Shown here: positions 16,233-24,185 of the stretch, one piece after another
Numbering within the stretch: the stretch's first letter is position 1
Layout: each line of letters begins with the position of its first letter
Assembly: GCA_028692275.1 (NCBI GenBank)
Contig: JAQUXR010000009.1
Location: forward strand, 1-64,000
Length of the DNA: 64,000 bases
DNA from: Frisingicoccus sp009929615
Lineage (GTDB): Bacteria; Bacillota; Clostridia; Lachnospirales; Lachnospiraceae
Direction: 5' to 3'
Notes under the pieces: generated by a model
The model's input: the letters and a program-made list of their open reading frames with translations, nothing else
Databases searched by the model: none
Told to the model about the DNA's origin: nothing
Position numbers and translations under genes: made by a program

Positions 16233-16258
16233 GGTACCGGGCTGCAAGGCCCGGAACC
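16233..16258 (+). other. intercistronic hairpin between pct and the VOC gene
   Basis: GGTACCGGGC pairs with GCCCGGAACC (an internal A-A mismatch) around a 6-nt loop. There is no T-run, so it is more likely an mRNA-stabilising or processing hairpin than a terminator. It could let pct be expressed at a different level from the genes downstream. Confidence 0.6.
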
Positions 16259-16318
16259 CCACTCCAAAATGAGAACTATAAATGTAATATATATAATCAA
16301 GAAAGGGAGTTTTTAACT

Positions 16319-16801
16319 ATGGCAAATTTATTTGCAAACACAGGGATTGGCAAACACATTATCAGAACACATCACTGGGGTATCGTTTTACCTACAGTTG
16401 AGAAAGCAGAAGCATTCATGGACACATTTGGTCTTGAAGCAGACTACAAAGGACATGTTAAAGCTTATGATGCGCACTTAATCTTCACAAAACACGGTAA
16501 TGGCGCAGACGCAGTAGAATTTATCATTCCACAGTCTGGTGTATTATGTGAGTTCAACAAAGGTAAAGGCGGAATCGCTCACGTTGCATATTTAGTAGAT
16601 GATATCAAAGCCTGTCAGGAAGAAATCAAAGCTATGGGATGGGAAATGCTTGAAGCAGATCCTGTAGAAGGAACAGAAGATATTATCGTTAACTTCATTC
16701 GTCCTAAATATACACAGGGTATCCTTGTTGAGTTAATCGAGCAGATTGGCGATATTAATTACGAAGCAACATTTACAAGCCGTCACGGTAATAAAGAATA
16801 A
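16319..16801 (+). CDS. VOC-superfamily protein, methylmalonyl-CoA-epimerase-like, in acrylate operon
   Basis: A 160-aa two-module vicinal-oxygen-chelate protein. The metal-site pattern of methylmalonyl-CoA epimerase is present: H19 in HHWGIV, E67 in VEFIIP at the position of the family's Gln, H88 in GGIAHVAYLVDDI and E138 in ILVELIEQ. Family members epimerise the alpha carbon of acyl-CoAs through an enolate. There is no methylmalonyl pathway in this cluster; the gene sits between pct and the dehydratase genes. Lactoyl-CoA dehydratase needs the R isomer, so an attractive inference is that this protein interconverts S- and R-lactoyl-CoA. A glyoxalase-type role cannot be excluded. Start ATG follows AAAGGGAG. 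Confidence 0.85.
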   Translation: MANLFANTGIGKHIIRTHHWGIVLPTVEKAEAFMDTFGLEADYKGHVKAYDAHLIFTKHGNGADAVEFIIPQSGVLCEFNKGKGGIAHVAYLVDDIKACQEEIKAMGWEMLEADPVEGTEDIIVNFIRPKYTQGILVELIEQIGDINYEATFTSRHGNKE

Positions 16802-16828
16802 TAGAAACGAGATACAGGAGGAAACAGC

Positions 16829-17608
16829 GTGTATACATTAGGTATAGATATTGGCTCGTCATCATGTAAAGCAGTTATCCTGAAAGATGGCGCTGAGCTT
16901 ATATCGTCAGCAGTTGTTCAGGTAGGAACTGGTACTTCCGGTCCTGGACGTGTTATAGAAGACGTTTTTAAGGATATCGACCTTACACCGGAAGACATTG
17001 ATTTCAAAATTGCTACAGGCTATGGACGTTTTTCTGTAGATGATGCAAATAAACAGATCAGTGAAATCACCTGTCACGCAAAAGGAATTTACTATTTAAT
17101 TCCTTCAGCAAGAACTATTATCGATATTGGTGGACAGGATGCAAAGGCCATTCAGCTGGACAATAAAGGAAATATTATGAAATTCGTTATGAATGACAAA
17201 TGTGCCGCAGGTACAGGACGTTTCCTTGACGTTATGTCCAGAGTACTGGAGGTTCCACTTTCTGAGATGGGGGTAGTTCATTTTAAAGCGGACTCAATAG
17301 CGGCTGTCAGCAGTACATGTACTGTATTTGCTGAATCCGAAGTAATATCTCAGTTGTCTAAGGGGTTATCAAAGGAAAGCATTGTTGCCGGCGTACATCA
17401 GTCCGTTGCCAGCAAAGCATGTTCATTGGTGTATCGTGTTGGCGTAATTGATGACGTGGTTATGTGTGGTGGTGTAGCACAGAACCCAGGCGTCGTAGAT
17501 GCCATTGAAAAAGAACTGCAGCAGAATATTACTGTTGCACCAAATCCTCAGATTACAGGAGCTCTTGGTGCCGCTCTGTTAGCTTATGAAGAGCTGATTA
17601 AAAAATAA
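16829..17608 (+). CDS. lcdC: 2-Hydroxyacyl-CoA dehydratase activator (archerase)
   Basis: A homodimeric [4Fe-4S] ATPase of the BadF/BadG/BcrA/BcrD (ASKHA) family. It injects a high-energy electron into the dehydratase, driven by ATP. The 259-aa product has the phosphate-binding motif GIDIGSSSCK (5-14), IDIGGQDAKA and VMCGGVAQNPG. The two conserved cluster cysteines are C125 in DKCAAGTGRF and C164 in SSTCTVFAESE. The start is GTG at 16829, after CAGGAGG. It precedes the two dehydratase subunits, the same functional set as in other 2-hydroxyacyl-CoA dehydratase systems. Confidence 0.95.
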   Translation: MYTLGIDIGSSSCKAVILKDGAELISSAVVQVGTGTSGPGRVIEDVFKDIDLTPEDIDFKIATGYGRFSVDDANKQISEITCHAKGIYYLIPSARTIIDIGGQDAKAIQLDNKGNIMKFVMNDKCAAGTGRFLDVMSRVLEVPLSEMGVVHFKADSIAAVSSTCTVFAESEVISQLSKGLSKESIVAGVHQSVASKACSLVYRVGVIDDVVMCGGVAQNPGVVDAIEKELQQNITVAPNPQITGALGAALLAYEELIKK

Positions 17609-17649
17609 GACAGAAGTTGGCTTAATATTAAAGAAAGAAGGTAAAAATT

Positions 17650-18909
17650 ATGGATATTAATATCAATGAAGCAAGTGCAAAAGATTTGTTAGCACATTTT
17701 CAGGCAAAACTTGATGAAGAAGCATGGGAAGCAAAAAAAGCAGGTAAATTAGTATGTTGGTCTGCTTCAGTAGCTCCTCCGGAATTTTGTGTAGCAATGG
17801 ATATTGCTATGGTTTACCCAGAAACACACGCAGCTGGTGCTGGTGCAAGAAAGGCTTCTATGGATTTATTGGAAGTTGCTGATCAGAAGGGTTACAACAT
17901 CGATATCTGTTCTTATGCACGTACAAATCTTGGATACATGGAATTATTAAAACAGGAAGCTATGACAGGCGTTAAACCTGAAAAATTAGCTGAATCTAAA
18001 GCAGCTTATGTTCCACTGCCAGACCTGGTAATCACATGTAACAATATCTGTAATACACTTTTAAAATGGTATGAAAACCTGGCAAAAGAATTGAACATTC
18101 CTTGCATCATCATCGATGTTCCTTTCAACCATACAATGCCAGTTTCAAAACACAATAAAGCATATATCGCAGATCAGTTCAGAGCTGCTATCAAACAGTT
18201 AGAAGAAATCACAGGACGTGCTTTCGACTATGACAAATTCCTCAAAGTTCAGGAACAGGTACAGCGTTCTGTATACTGGTGGAACAAAGTTGCTACATAT
18301 GCATACAGAAAACCATCACCATTGAATGGTTTCGATTTATTCAACTATATGGCATTAATCGTTTGCGCAAGAGCAAGAGATTATGCTGAAATTACATTCC
18401 ACAGATTTGCTGATGAATTGGAAGCAAAAGACCAGGCTGGACAGTATGCTTTTGGTGCTGCTGAAAATGAAAAACATCGTGTAACATGGGAAGGTATCGC
18501 TGTTTGGACATACCTTGGAGCAACTTTCAAAGGCTTAAAGAACGTTGGTTCCGTAATGACAGGTTCCGCTTATCCAGGACTTTGGAGCCTTGTTTACACA
18601 CCAGGTGATTTAGAATCTATGGGTGAAGCTTATACAAACGTATATATCAACACATGTGGTTCTAACCGTTATGAAGAATTCTACAAAGTTGTTAGCAACT
18701 CTAAGAGTGATGGTATGGTTCTTCACCTTAACCGTAGCTGTAAGCTGATGGGTCTCTTGAACAACGAAAGTGCTGAATATGTTAACGCTAAAATGGGTAT
18801 ACCTTTCGTAAGTTTTGATGGTGACCAGACTGACCCACGTGTCTTCACACCGGCTCAGTACGAAACACGTGTTCAGGCATTATCTGAAATGATGGACAAT
18901 AATAAATAA
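17650..18909 (+). CDS. lcdA: Lactoyl-CoA dehydratase, alpha subunit
   Basis: One half of the [4Fe-4S] enzyme that dehydrates (R)-2-hydroxyacyl-CoA by a ketyl-radical mechanism, here presumably lactoyl-CoA to acrylyl-CoA. The 419-aa product belongs to the HgdA/FldB/LcdA family (PF06050). Visible motifs include SASVAPPEFCVAMDIAM, ICSYARTNLGYM and TCNNICNTLLKWYE, with cysteines suited to cluster ligation. The lactate specificity is inferred from the neighbouring propionate CoA-transferase and lactate permease; phenyllactate or hydroxyglutarate homologues share the fold. It is separated from the beta subunit by 18 bases. Confidence 0.92.
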   Translation: MDININEASAKDLLAHFQAKLDEEAWEAKKAGKLVCWSASVAPPEFCVAMDIAMVYPETHAAGAGARKASMDLLEVADQKGYNIDICSYARTNLGYMELLKQEAMTGVKPEKLAESKAAYVPLPDLVITCNNICNTLLKWYENLAKELNIPCIIIDVPFNHTMPVSKHNKAYIADQFRAAIKQLEEITGRAFDYDKFLKVQEQVQRSVYWWNKVATYAYRKPSPLNGFDLFNYMALIVCARARDYAEITFHRFADELEAKDQAGQYAFGAAENEKHRVTWEGIAVWTYLGATFKGLKNVGSVMTGSAYPGLWSLVYTPGDLESMGEAYTNVYINTCGSNRYEEFYKVVSNSKSDGMVLHLNRSCKLMGLLNNESAEYVNAKMGIPFVSFDGDQTDPRVFTPAQYETRVQALSEMMDNNK

Positions 18910-18927
18910 TTGGGGAGGGAATGTAAG

Positions 18928-20055
18928 ATGAGAACAGTTGAAGCGATTATTAAAGATTTAAAGAACATTGCAGATGATCCTAAGAAAGCAATGGCAGATT
19001 ATAAAAAAGAAACAGGAAAAGGCGCAGTAGGTATTATGCCAGTATATTGCCCGGAAGAACTTGTACATGCTGCAGGATACCTTCCAATGGGTATGTGGGG
19101 AGCTCAGAAAAAACAGATTTCTAAAGCTCGTACATATTTACCACCATTTGCCTGTTCAATTATGCAGTCCGTAATGGAACTGGAACTTGAAGGCGCTTAT
19201 GATGATTTAGAAGCAGTTATTTTCTCTGTACCTTGTGATACATTGAAATGTATGAGCCAGAAATGGCATGGAAAAGCTCCAGTCATCACATTTACACATC
19301 CACAGAACCGTAAGATTGCTAAAGATGCAGCAAACGTATTCTGCCGCGAAGAATATGCAATCGTAAAAGAAAAATTAGAAGACATTCTGGATGTTCGTAT
19401 TTCTACAAAAGCACTTCAGAACAGTATTGCTGTTTACAATGAAAACCGTCAGGCTTGCCGTGACTTCTGTGATGTTGCTGCTGATTACGCCAGCGTTATC
19501 AAACCATCCGATCGTCATGCAGTATTAAAAGCTCGTTGGTTCATGGAGAAATCCAAACATACAGCATTAGTTAAAGAATTAATCGAAGCTGTTAAAGCTC
19601 AGCCTAAGACAGAATTTAAAGGCAAAAAAGTTGTTGTTACAGGTATCACAGTTGAACCTTATGATGTTCTTGATATCTTTGAAGAAAACGGTTTTGCTAT
19701 CGTAGCTGATGACCTTGCTCAGGAAACACGTAACTTCCGTCAGGATGTTCCTGTAGATGCAGACCCATTAATGGCTCTTGCAAAAGCTTGGAGTGATTTC
19801 GATGGTTGTTCCTTAGCTACAGATGCTAACAAACCAAAAGGACAGATGATTATCGATGAAGTTAAAAAATACGGCGCTGACGCAGTTGTTGTATGTATGA
19901 TGAAATTCTGTGACCCAGAAGAATTCGATTACCCAATCCTTCTTCAGGAATTTGAAGCTGCCGGTGTACGTAATCTGTTTATCGAAATCGATCAGGAATC
20001 TACTGCTTTCGAACAGGTTAAGACTCGTATTCAGACATTTGCAGAAATTCTGTAA
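18928..20055 (+). CDS. lcdB: Lactoyl-CoA dehydratase, beta subunit
   Basis: A 375-aa HgdB/LcdB-type subunit pairing with the upstream alpha subunit. It shows PVYCPEELVHAAGYLPMGMW, FACSIMQSVMELEL and SVPCDTLKCMSQKW, containing the conserved cysteines of this family, and a C-terminal half with VVVCMMKFCDPEEFDYP. ATG 18928 was chosen because GGGGAGGGA ends seven bases before it; a TTG at 18910 immediately after the lcdA stop would overlap that site. Length agrees with the ~374-aa C. propionicum subunit. Confidence 0.93.
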   Translation: MRTVEAIIKDLKNIADDPKKAMADYKKETGKGAVGIMPVYCPEELVHAAGYLPMGMWGAQKKQISKARTYLPPFACSIMQSVMELELEGAYDDLEAVIFSVPCDTLKCMSQKWHGKAPVITFTHPQNRKIAKDAANVFCREEYAIVKEKLEDILDVRISTKALQNSIAVYNENRQACRDFCDVAADYASVIKPSDRHAVLKARWFMEKSKHTALVKELIEAVKAQPKTEFKGKKVVVTGITVEPYDVLDIFEENGFAIVADDLAQETRNFRQDVPVDADPLMALAKAWSDFDGCSLATDANKPKGQMIIDEVKKYGADAVVVCMMKFCDPEEFDYPILLQEFEAAGVRNLFIEIDQESTAFEQVKTRIQTFAEIL

Positions 20056-20086
20056 ATCTTAAAACAAAAGAGGGGAGAATTACAGC

Positions 20087-21775
20087 ATGTATGCAATTAT
20101 AGCTTTTATACCAATTATTATTACAGTTATCGTTATGGCCGGTTTTAACTGGCCAGCGAAAATTGCTTTGCCATTGGCTTGGCTTATTACAGCAGTTATC
20201 TGTTTTGCAGCTTGGAAAATGGATATTGTTACAATCGGAGCACATACGATTTCCGGTTTCTTGACATCTATCGATACAATCGTTATTATCTTTGGTGCGA
20301 TTCTTATCATGAACACATTAAAGTATTCCGGTGGTATGGGTGTTATCAACCGTATGTTTACAACAATCAGTGATGACCCACGTATTCAGATGGTAATCAT
20401 TGGTTTCATGTTCGGAGCATTCATCGAGGGTGCAGCTGGTTTCGGTACTCCAGCAGCTCTTGCAGCTCCACTGTTAATCAGTGTTGGATTTCCACCACTG
20501 TGTGCCGCTATGGTAGCTCTTATACTTAACAGTACACCAGTTGCTTACGGCGCTGTAGGTACACCTACAACTACCGCTTTCAACATGATCAGTGGTGAGT
20601 TATCAAACGCAGGTGTAACTGACTTGGAAGCTTACAAATTAGGTTTAACAAAATGGGTAGCTATTCCAAGTGCTATCATTTGCCCAATCATCATCTTTAT
20701 CGCTATGGCTATGATGTGTAAGATGTTTGGTAAAGAAAAATCCATGAAGCCAGCAATTGAATGTATTCCATACATTCTCATGTCTGCAGTGGCATTCTGT
20801 GTACCTTACTTAATTTGTGCAACATTCCTCGGACCTGAATTCCCAGCGCTTATCGGTGCATTGGTAGCATTAGTTATCTGTATCGTAACAGCTAAAAAAG
20901 GAATCCTTGTTCCTAAGACTAAATTTGAATTCCCTGAGAAATCAGCATGGGAAGATCATTGGAAATCTACAACAGCCGTTCAGGAAGACGAATCCATGAA
21001 AGTGGAATCCAATATGTCTGGAGTTATGGCTTGGGTACCTTACGGTATCATCGCTATCATCCTTGTGGTAACACGTATTCCGGCTATCGGATTAAAAGGT
21101 CTCTTAAACGTTACTACAGCACCATTTGCATTTGGTCTTAAGACCATTTTAGGTGTTGAAGTTAACTGGGTATTTAAATGGGCATGGAACCCTGGTGTTC
21201 TCCCATTCATCCTTGTAGCTCTGTTAATTATTCCTCTTCATAAGATGAAAGGAAGTCAGATTAAAGCTGCATGGAAAGAAACAGGTGCCATGGTTGGCGG
21301 TGCTGCTATCGCATTATTATTCGGTATCGCTATGGTACAGTTATTCAGAAATTCCGGCGCTGCATTCAACAACAGCGGTATGGAAAGTATGTTAATTGTT
21401 ATGGCTAACGGTTTAGCTGCATTATTCGGAAAAGCATATATCATCGTTGCACCATTAATCGGTGTTATCGGAGCTTTCATTTCCGGATCTGCAACCGTAT
21501 CCTGTACATTATTCTCTACACTTCAGTACGCAGCAGCAACCAATCTTGGACTGCCAGCAATTCTGATTGTAGCAATGCAGGTTATGGGTGGTGCAATGGG
21601 TAATATGACATGTATTAACAACATTGTATCTGCTTGTGCAACTTGTGGTACTATAGGCTCAGAGGGACGATTAATTCGTTCTAATGTAGTACCGATGATT
21701 ATCTATTGTGCATTAACAATATTAATCCTCGGTGGACTTATCCTTACGGGATTCAATCCCTTCCCGGTAGGATAA
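20087..21775 (+). CDS. lctP: L-lactate permease (LctP family)
   Basis: A 562-aa membrane protein with about 13 hydrophobic helices, of the lactate permease family (PF02652), which imports lactate with H+. The family segments FGAFIEGAAGFGTPAALAAP, ALILNSTPVAYGAVGTPT and GAFISGSATVSCTLFS are clear. It is the last gene of the pct operon, 31 bases after lcdB, with GAGGGGAG before its ATG. It feeds external lactate directly to the CoA-transferase and dehydratase, which supports the acrylate-pathway reading of the whole operon. Confidence 0.94.
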   Translation: MYAIIAFIPIIITVIVMAGFNWPAKIALPLAWLITAVICFAAWKMDIVTIGAHTISGFLTSIDTIVIIFGAILIMNTLKYSGGMGVINRMFTTISDDPRIQMVIIGFMFGAFIEGAAGFGTPAALAAPLLISVGFPPLCAAMVALILNSTPVAYGAVGTPTTTAFNMISGELSNAGVTDLEAYKLGLTKWVAIPSAIICPIIIFIAMAMMCKMFGKEKSMKPAIECIPYILMSAVAFCVPYLICATFLGPEFPALIGALVALVICIVTAKKGILVPKTKFEFPEKSAWEDHWKSTTAVQEDESMKVESNMSGVMAWVPYGIIAIILVVTRIPAIGLKGLLNVTTAPFAFGLKTILGVEVNWVFKWAWNPGVLPFILVALLIIPLHKMKGSQIKAAWKETGAMVGGAAIALLFGIAMVQLFRNSGAAFNNSGMESMLIVMANGLAALFGKAYIIVAPLIGVIGAFISGSATVSCTLFSTLQYAAATNLGLPAILIVAMQVMGGAMGNMTCINNIVSACATCGTIGSEGRLIRSNVVPMIIYCALTILILGGLILTGFNPFPVG

Positions 21776-21784
21776 ATAGATAAA

Positions 21785-21914
21785 AGGACTCCTAGGACAA
21801 ACAGGTGAAGTAGTGTACACAAATAAACTGCTTTGCTGTATATAATAAAAGAGTCGCAACCCTAAAATTCTTTGCCTGTTTGTCTGAGAGCTTGCCAACT
21901 TTCATAGAGAGTCC
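21785..21914 (+). ncRNA. possible structured RNA segment downstream of lctP
   Basis: GACAAACAGG (21796-21805) is exactly complementary to CCTGTTTGTC (21875-21884), closing a 69-nt interior. Outside this, GGACT (21786-21790) can pair with AGTCC (21909-21913). No ORF with a ribosome binding site is present. The nested long-range pairing just before a terminator suggests a structured 3' UTR or small RNA, but it matches no RNA family I can name. Confidence 0.35.
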
Positions 21915-21950
21915 AAGTGAATCATTCACAATACTAGAATATCCTTTACG

Positions 21951-21980
21951 AGAAAGGGCCCTATTTATAGGGCCCTTTCT
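21951..21980 (+). terminator. terminator of the acrylate operon
   Basis: A perfect 14-bp stem AGAAAGGGCCCTAT/ATAGGGCCCTTTCT with a TT loop. The following TCGTGCG is not T-rich beyond the stem, but the stem itself ends in CTTTCT. Confidence 0.75.
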
Positions 21981-21996
21981 TCGTGCGTCTATAATT

Positions 21997-22052
21997 AGTT
22001 CATGTTTCCTTCACAAATTCAACATTTTCTAACCATATTTTTATGACATAAT
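21997..22052 (+). promoter_or_regulatory. phased-hexamer (Pho-box-like) promoter of the CofE-like operon
   Basis: Hexamers AGTTCA (21997), CCTTCA (22008), TCAACA (22019) and TAACCA (22030) recur exactly every 11 bp. They are followed by an extended -10 element TGACATAAT (22044-22052). The 6-plus-5 spacing is that of Gram-positive PhoP boxes (TTAACA-type direct repeats). The same layout and phase relative to the -10 occurs upstream of the VTC gene at 27411-27488. Regulator identity is inferred. Confidence 0.55.
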
Positions 22053-22147
22053 CTAAAAATAATTTAAGGAAAAAGTAAGAATAGATATTCCAAGGCGTTC
22101 ATATTATTGAATCCTTTGGAATACACTATGTTCAGGAGGAAGTGTAT

Positions 22148-22948
22148 ATGAACTATTGGTATGATGGAAATTTGAATGAAAATGTGAATCGCCGGGAGAA
22201 AAAAGGCGTTGTTTATTATATTAGAGGGCTTCGTGAGGTAGACGGACGGCGTATGGAGCGATACGGTGTACAGACCCATTTCGTTGAAGAAGGGGAATCC
22301 TATGTGGATTTGGTTCGGAAATATGTACTGCCGGTCTATCAGCCGGGAGATATTCTGTCTGTCAGTGAAAAAGTTATTGCCATGTGCCAGGAAAATACGG
22401 TGTACATGGAAGATGTGAAGGTGGGCTGGCTGGCCGGATTTTTAAGTAAGTTTGGCCATCGCACGAAGAGTGGTATTGGCGTAACGGAGCCTCATAAGCT
22501 TCAGCTGGCTATTGATATGAGGGGGCATTTCCTTGTGCTTTTGGCAGCGGTTCTCAGTGTTTTGGGTAAATTAGTAGGTAAACGGGGGCTTTTTTATAGA
22601 ATCCTGGGTGTTGAAATTGCAGGGATTGATGGATTTTATGAGCATTCCGCTTTTGAGATGTACCATCAGGTGGCGACGTTAACGCCGAAGAACCCCGACC
22701 GGGTCTGCCAGCGGATAGAGGACAAGACCGGTGTGCCGGTAATGATTGTAGATGCCAATGATATTGATGTGGTGATTTTGGGGCGGTCTATTTCGTTACG
22801 AAGTCTTGGGGATGATGTTCTTGCTGAATATATACGGGATAATCCGGCAGGGCAGGATGATGAGTGTACACCATTTATACTTATTCGGGACATTGGTGAT
22901 GGCGCAGCGGAATCCTTTACGCCCAAAATCGCTCTGTATGGGGAGTAG
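22148..22948 (+). CDS. CofE-like (F420-0:gamma-glutamyl ligase family) protein
   Basis: A 266-aa protein with features of the F420 ligase family (PF01996): VYQPGDILSVSEKVIAMCQ, a central hydrophobic stretch (~125-150) and a C-terminal half with GVPVMIVDANDIDVVILGRS. In F420-producing organisms CofE adds glutamate to the cofactor through GTP-dependent amide formation. No other F420 genes are seen here and Lachnospiraceae are not known for F420, so the substrate is probably different. ATG 22148 follows AGGAGGA at a good distance; GTG 22142 is too close to it. First gene of a four-gene operon behind a phased-repeat promoter. Confidence 0.75.
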   Translation: MNYWYDGNLNENVNRREKKGVVYYIRGLREVDGRRMERYGVQTHFVEEGESYVDLVRKYVLPVYQPGDILSVSEKVIAMCQENTVYMEDVKVGWLAGFLSKFGHRTKSGIGVTEPHKLQLAIDMRGHFLVLLAAVLSVLGKLVGKRGLFYRILGVEIAGIDGFYEHSAFEMYHQVATLTPKNPDRVCQRIEDKTGVPVMIVDANDIDVVILGRSISLRSLGDDVLAEYIRDNPAGQDDECTPFILIRDIGDGAAESFTPKIALYGE

Positions 22949-22997
22949 TCATTTGTATTTTTTTGTGCTATTATAGAGGCATTGAGAGGTGCGGGAA

Positions 22998-23258
22998 ATG
23001 GCAGATAGAGATATGGATTTTCGAATGGAACGTCCGGATTTAGTTGAAGTAGGGCAGCATGTGACGATGACGGAATCAATTTTAAAAACATTGTCGGGAA
23101 CGATGTACTACTACACCATTAATGATGCGATTGCAATGTCAAATAATACGCCGAAGAGGCTGCAGCATCTAGAGGGAATTGTTAAGTCCCTTGTAGAAGA
23201 GGAGAGCGTTTTTACGGTGACGGTGACAATTAAAGATGAACCGGAGGGTGAGCGTTGA
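22998..23258 (+). CDS. Small conserved-looking protein of unknown function
   Basis: An 86-aa acidic soluble protein without signal peptide or membrane helix. I do not recognise the family. The start ATG 22998 follows GAGAGGTG; an in-frame GTG at 22989 overlaps that site. Its stop codon overlaps the start of the next gene (TGATG), indicating translational coupling with the 2-hydroxyacid dehydrogenase. It may be a partner or regulatory subunit of an operon-encoded enzyme (inference). Confidence 0.7.
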   Translation: MADRDMDFRMERPDLVEVGQHVTMTESILKTLSGTMYYYTINDAIAMSNNTPKRLQHLEGIVKSLVEEESVFTVTVTIKDEPEGER

Positions 23259-24169
23259 TGAAAAAGGTATTTCTTTGTGAGTATATTCATCCCGAGGCCT
23301 ATATATACCTGAAAAAATATACAGAGGTTATCCGGGACTGGAATCGAATATCCGAAGCGGAGGGGTTAATCAACAGGAATCTGCAGATAACAGATAAGGT
23401 TATGGAAGAGGCTAAGGCTTTAAAAGTCATCGCGGTCCATGGAACGGGGCTGGATGGCGTAGATATGAAAGCAGCTGAGGTTCGGGGAATTGAAGTGTTT
23501 TCGACACCCCATATGAATAGCAGGTCCGTGGCGGAGATGAATGTAGCGCTGATGCTGGCCGTTGGCAGAAAGCTGATTCGTGCAGATCATATGATTCGGA
23601 AGGATATGGGCGATTTTGCCCAGCTGCAGGGAACGGAATTTTATGGAAAGACTTTGGGACTTATAGGCGTTGGAGCCATCAGTACCCAGACGGCAGATAT
23701 CTGCCGGGCCGGATTTGATATGAAAGTTATCGGGTGGTCCAGACATCTGACAGCGGTGGAGGCGGCACGTCTTCACATACGTTTACAGCCGTCGATTGAG
23801 GAAGTTTTTGAGAAGTCAGATGTTATCGTTGTTGGCTTGTCTTTGACAGAAGAAACAAAGGGTTTGATTGGACAGAAACATTTTTCGGTGATGAAGCCGG
23901 GAGGGTTTTTAATCAATACTTCAAGAGGCGGGGTTCTGGATGAAAAGGCATTGTATGAAGCCTTGAAGACAGGACAGATGGCCGGAGCTGCCTGTGATGT
24001 CTTTACAGAGGAGCCGGTTACCAGTAAAAATCCATTATTGACACTGGACAATTTTGTGGCGGCACCCCACCTAGGGGCGAATACAGAAGAAGCACTTCGC
24101 CGCGTAGGAATGGCTGCAGTGGATGGCCTTTTAAAGCGGTTAAATATTGAAATGGAATTAAATAAATAG
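23258..24169 (+). CDS. D-isomer-specific 2-hydroxyacid dehydrogenase (SerA-like)
   Basis: A 303-aa NAD-dependent dehydrogenase of the phosphoglycerate dehydrogenase group. It has the substrate-loop AVHGTGLDGVDM, the Rossmann segment GKTLGLIGVGAI, INTSRGGVLDE with the catalytic Arg, FTEEP with the Glu, and APHLGANTEE with the His. It lacks the C-terminal ACT domain of long SerA proteins. The exact 2-oxo/2-hydroxy acid substrate cannot be assigned. ATG 23258 overlaps the preceding stop, and GGAGGGTGAG supplies the binding site. Confidence 0.85.
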   Translation: MKKVFLCEYIHPEAYIYLKKYTEVIRDWNRISEAEGLINRNLQITDKVMEEAKALKVIAVHGTGLDGVDMKAAEVRGIEVFSTPHMNSRSVAEMNVALMLAVGRKLIRADHMIRKDMGDFAQLQGTEFYGKTLGLIGVGAISTQTADICRAGFDMKVIGWSRHLTAVEAARLHIRLQPSIEEVFEKSDVIVVGLSLTEETKGLIGQKHFSVMKPGGFLINTSRGGVLDEKALYEALKTGQMAGAACDVFTEEPVTSKNPLLTLDNFVAAPHLGANTEEALRRVGMAAVDGLLKRLNIEMELNK

Positions 24170-24185
24170 GCGAGGGGTAAAGAAG

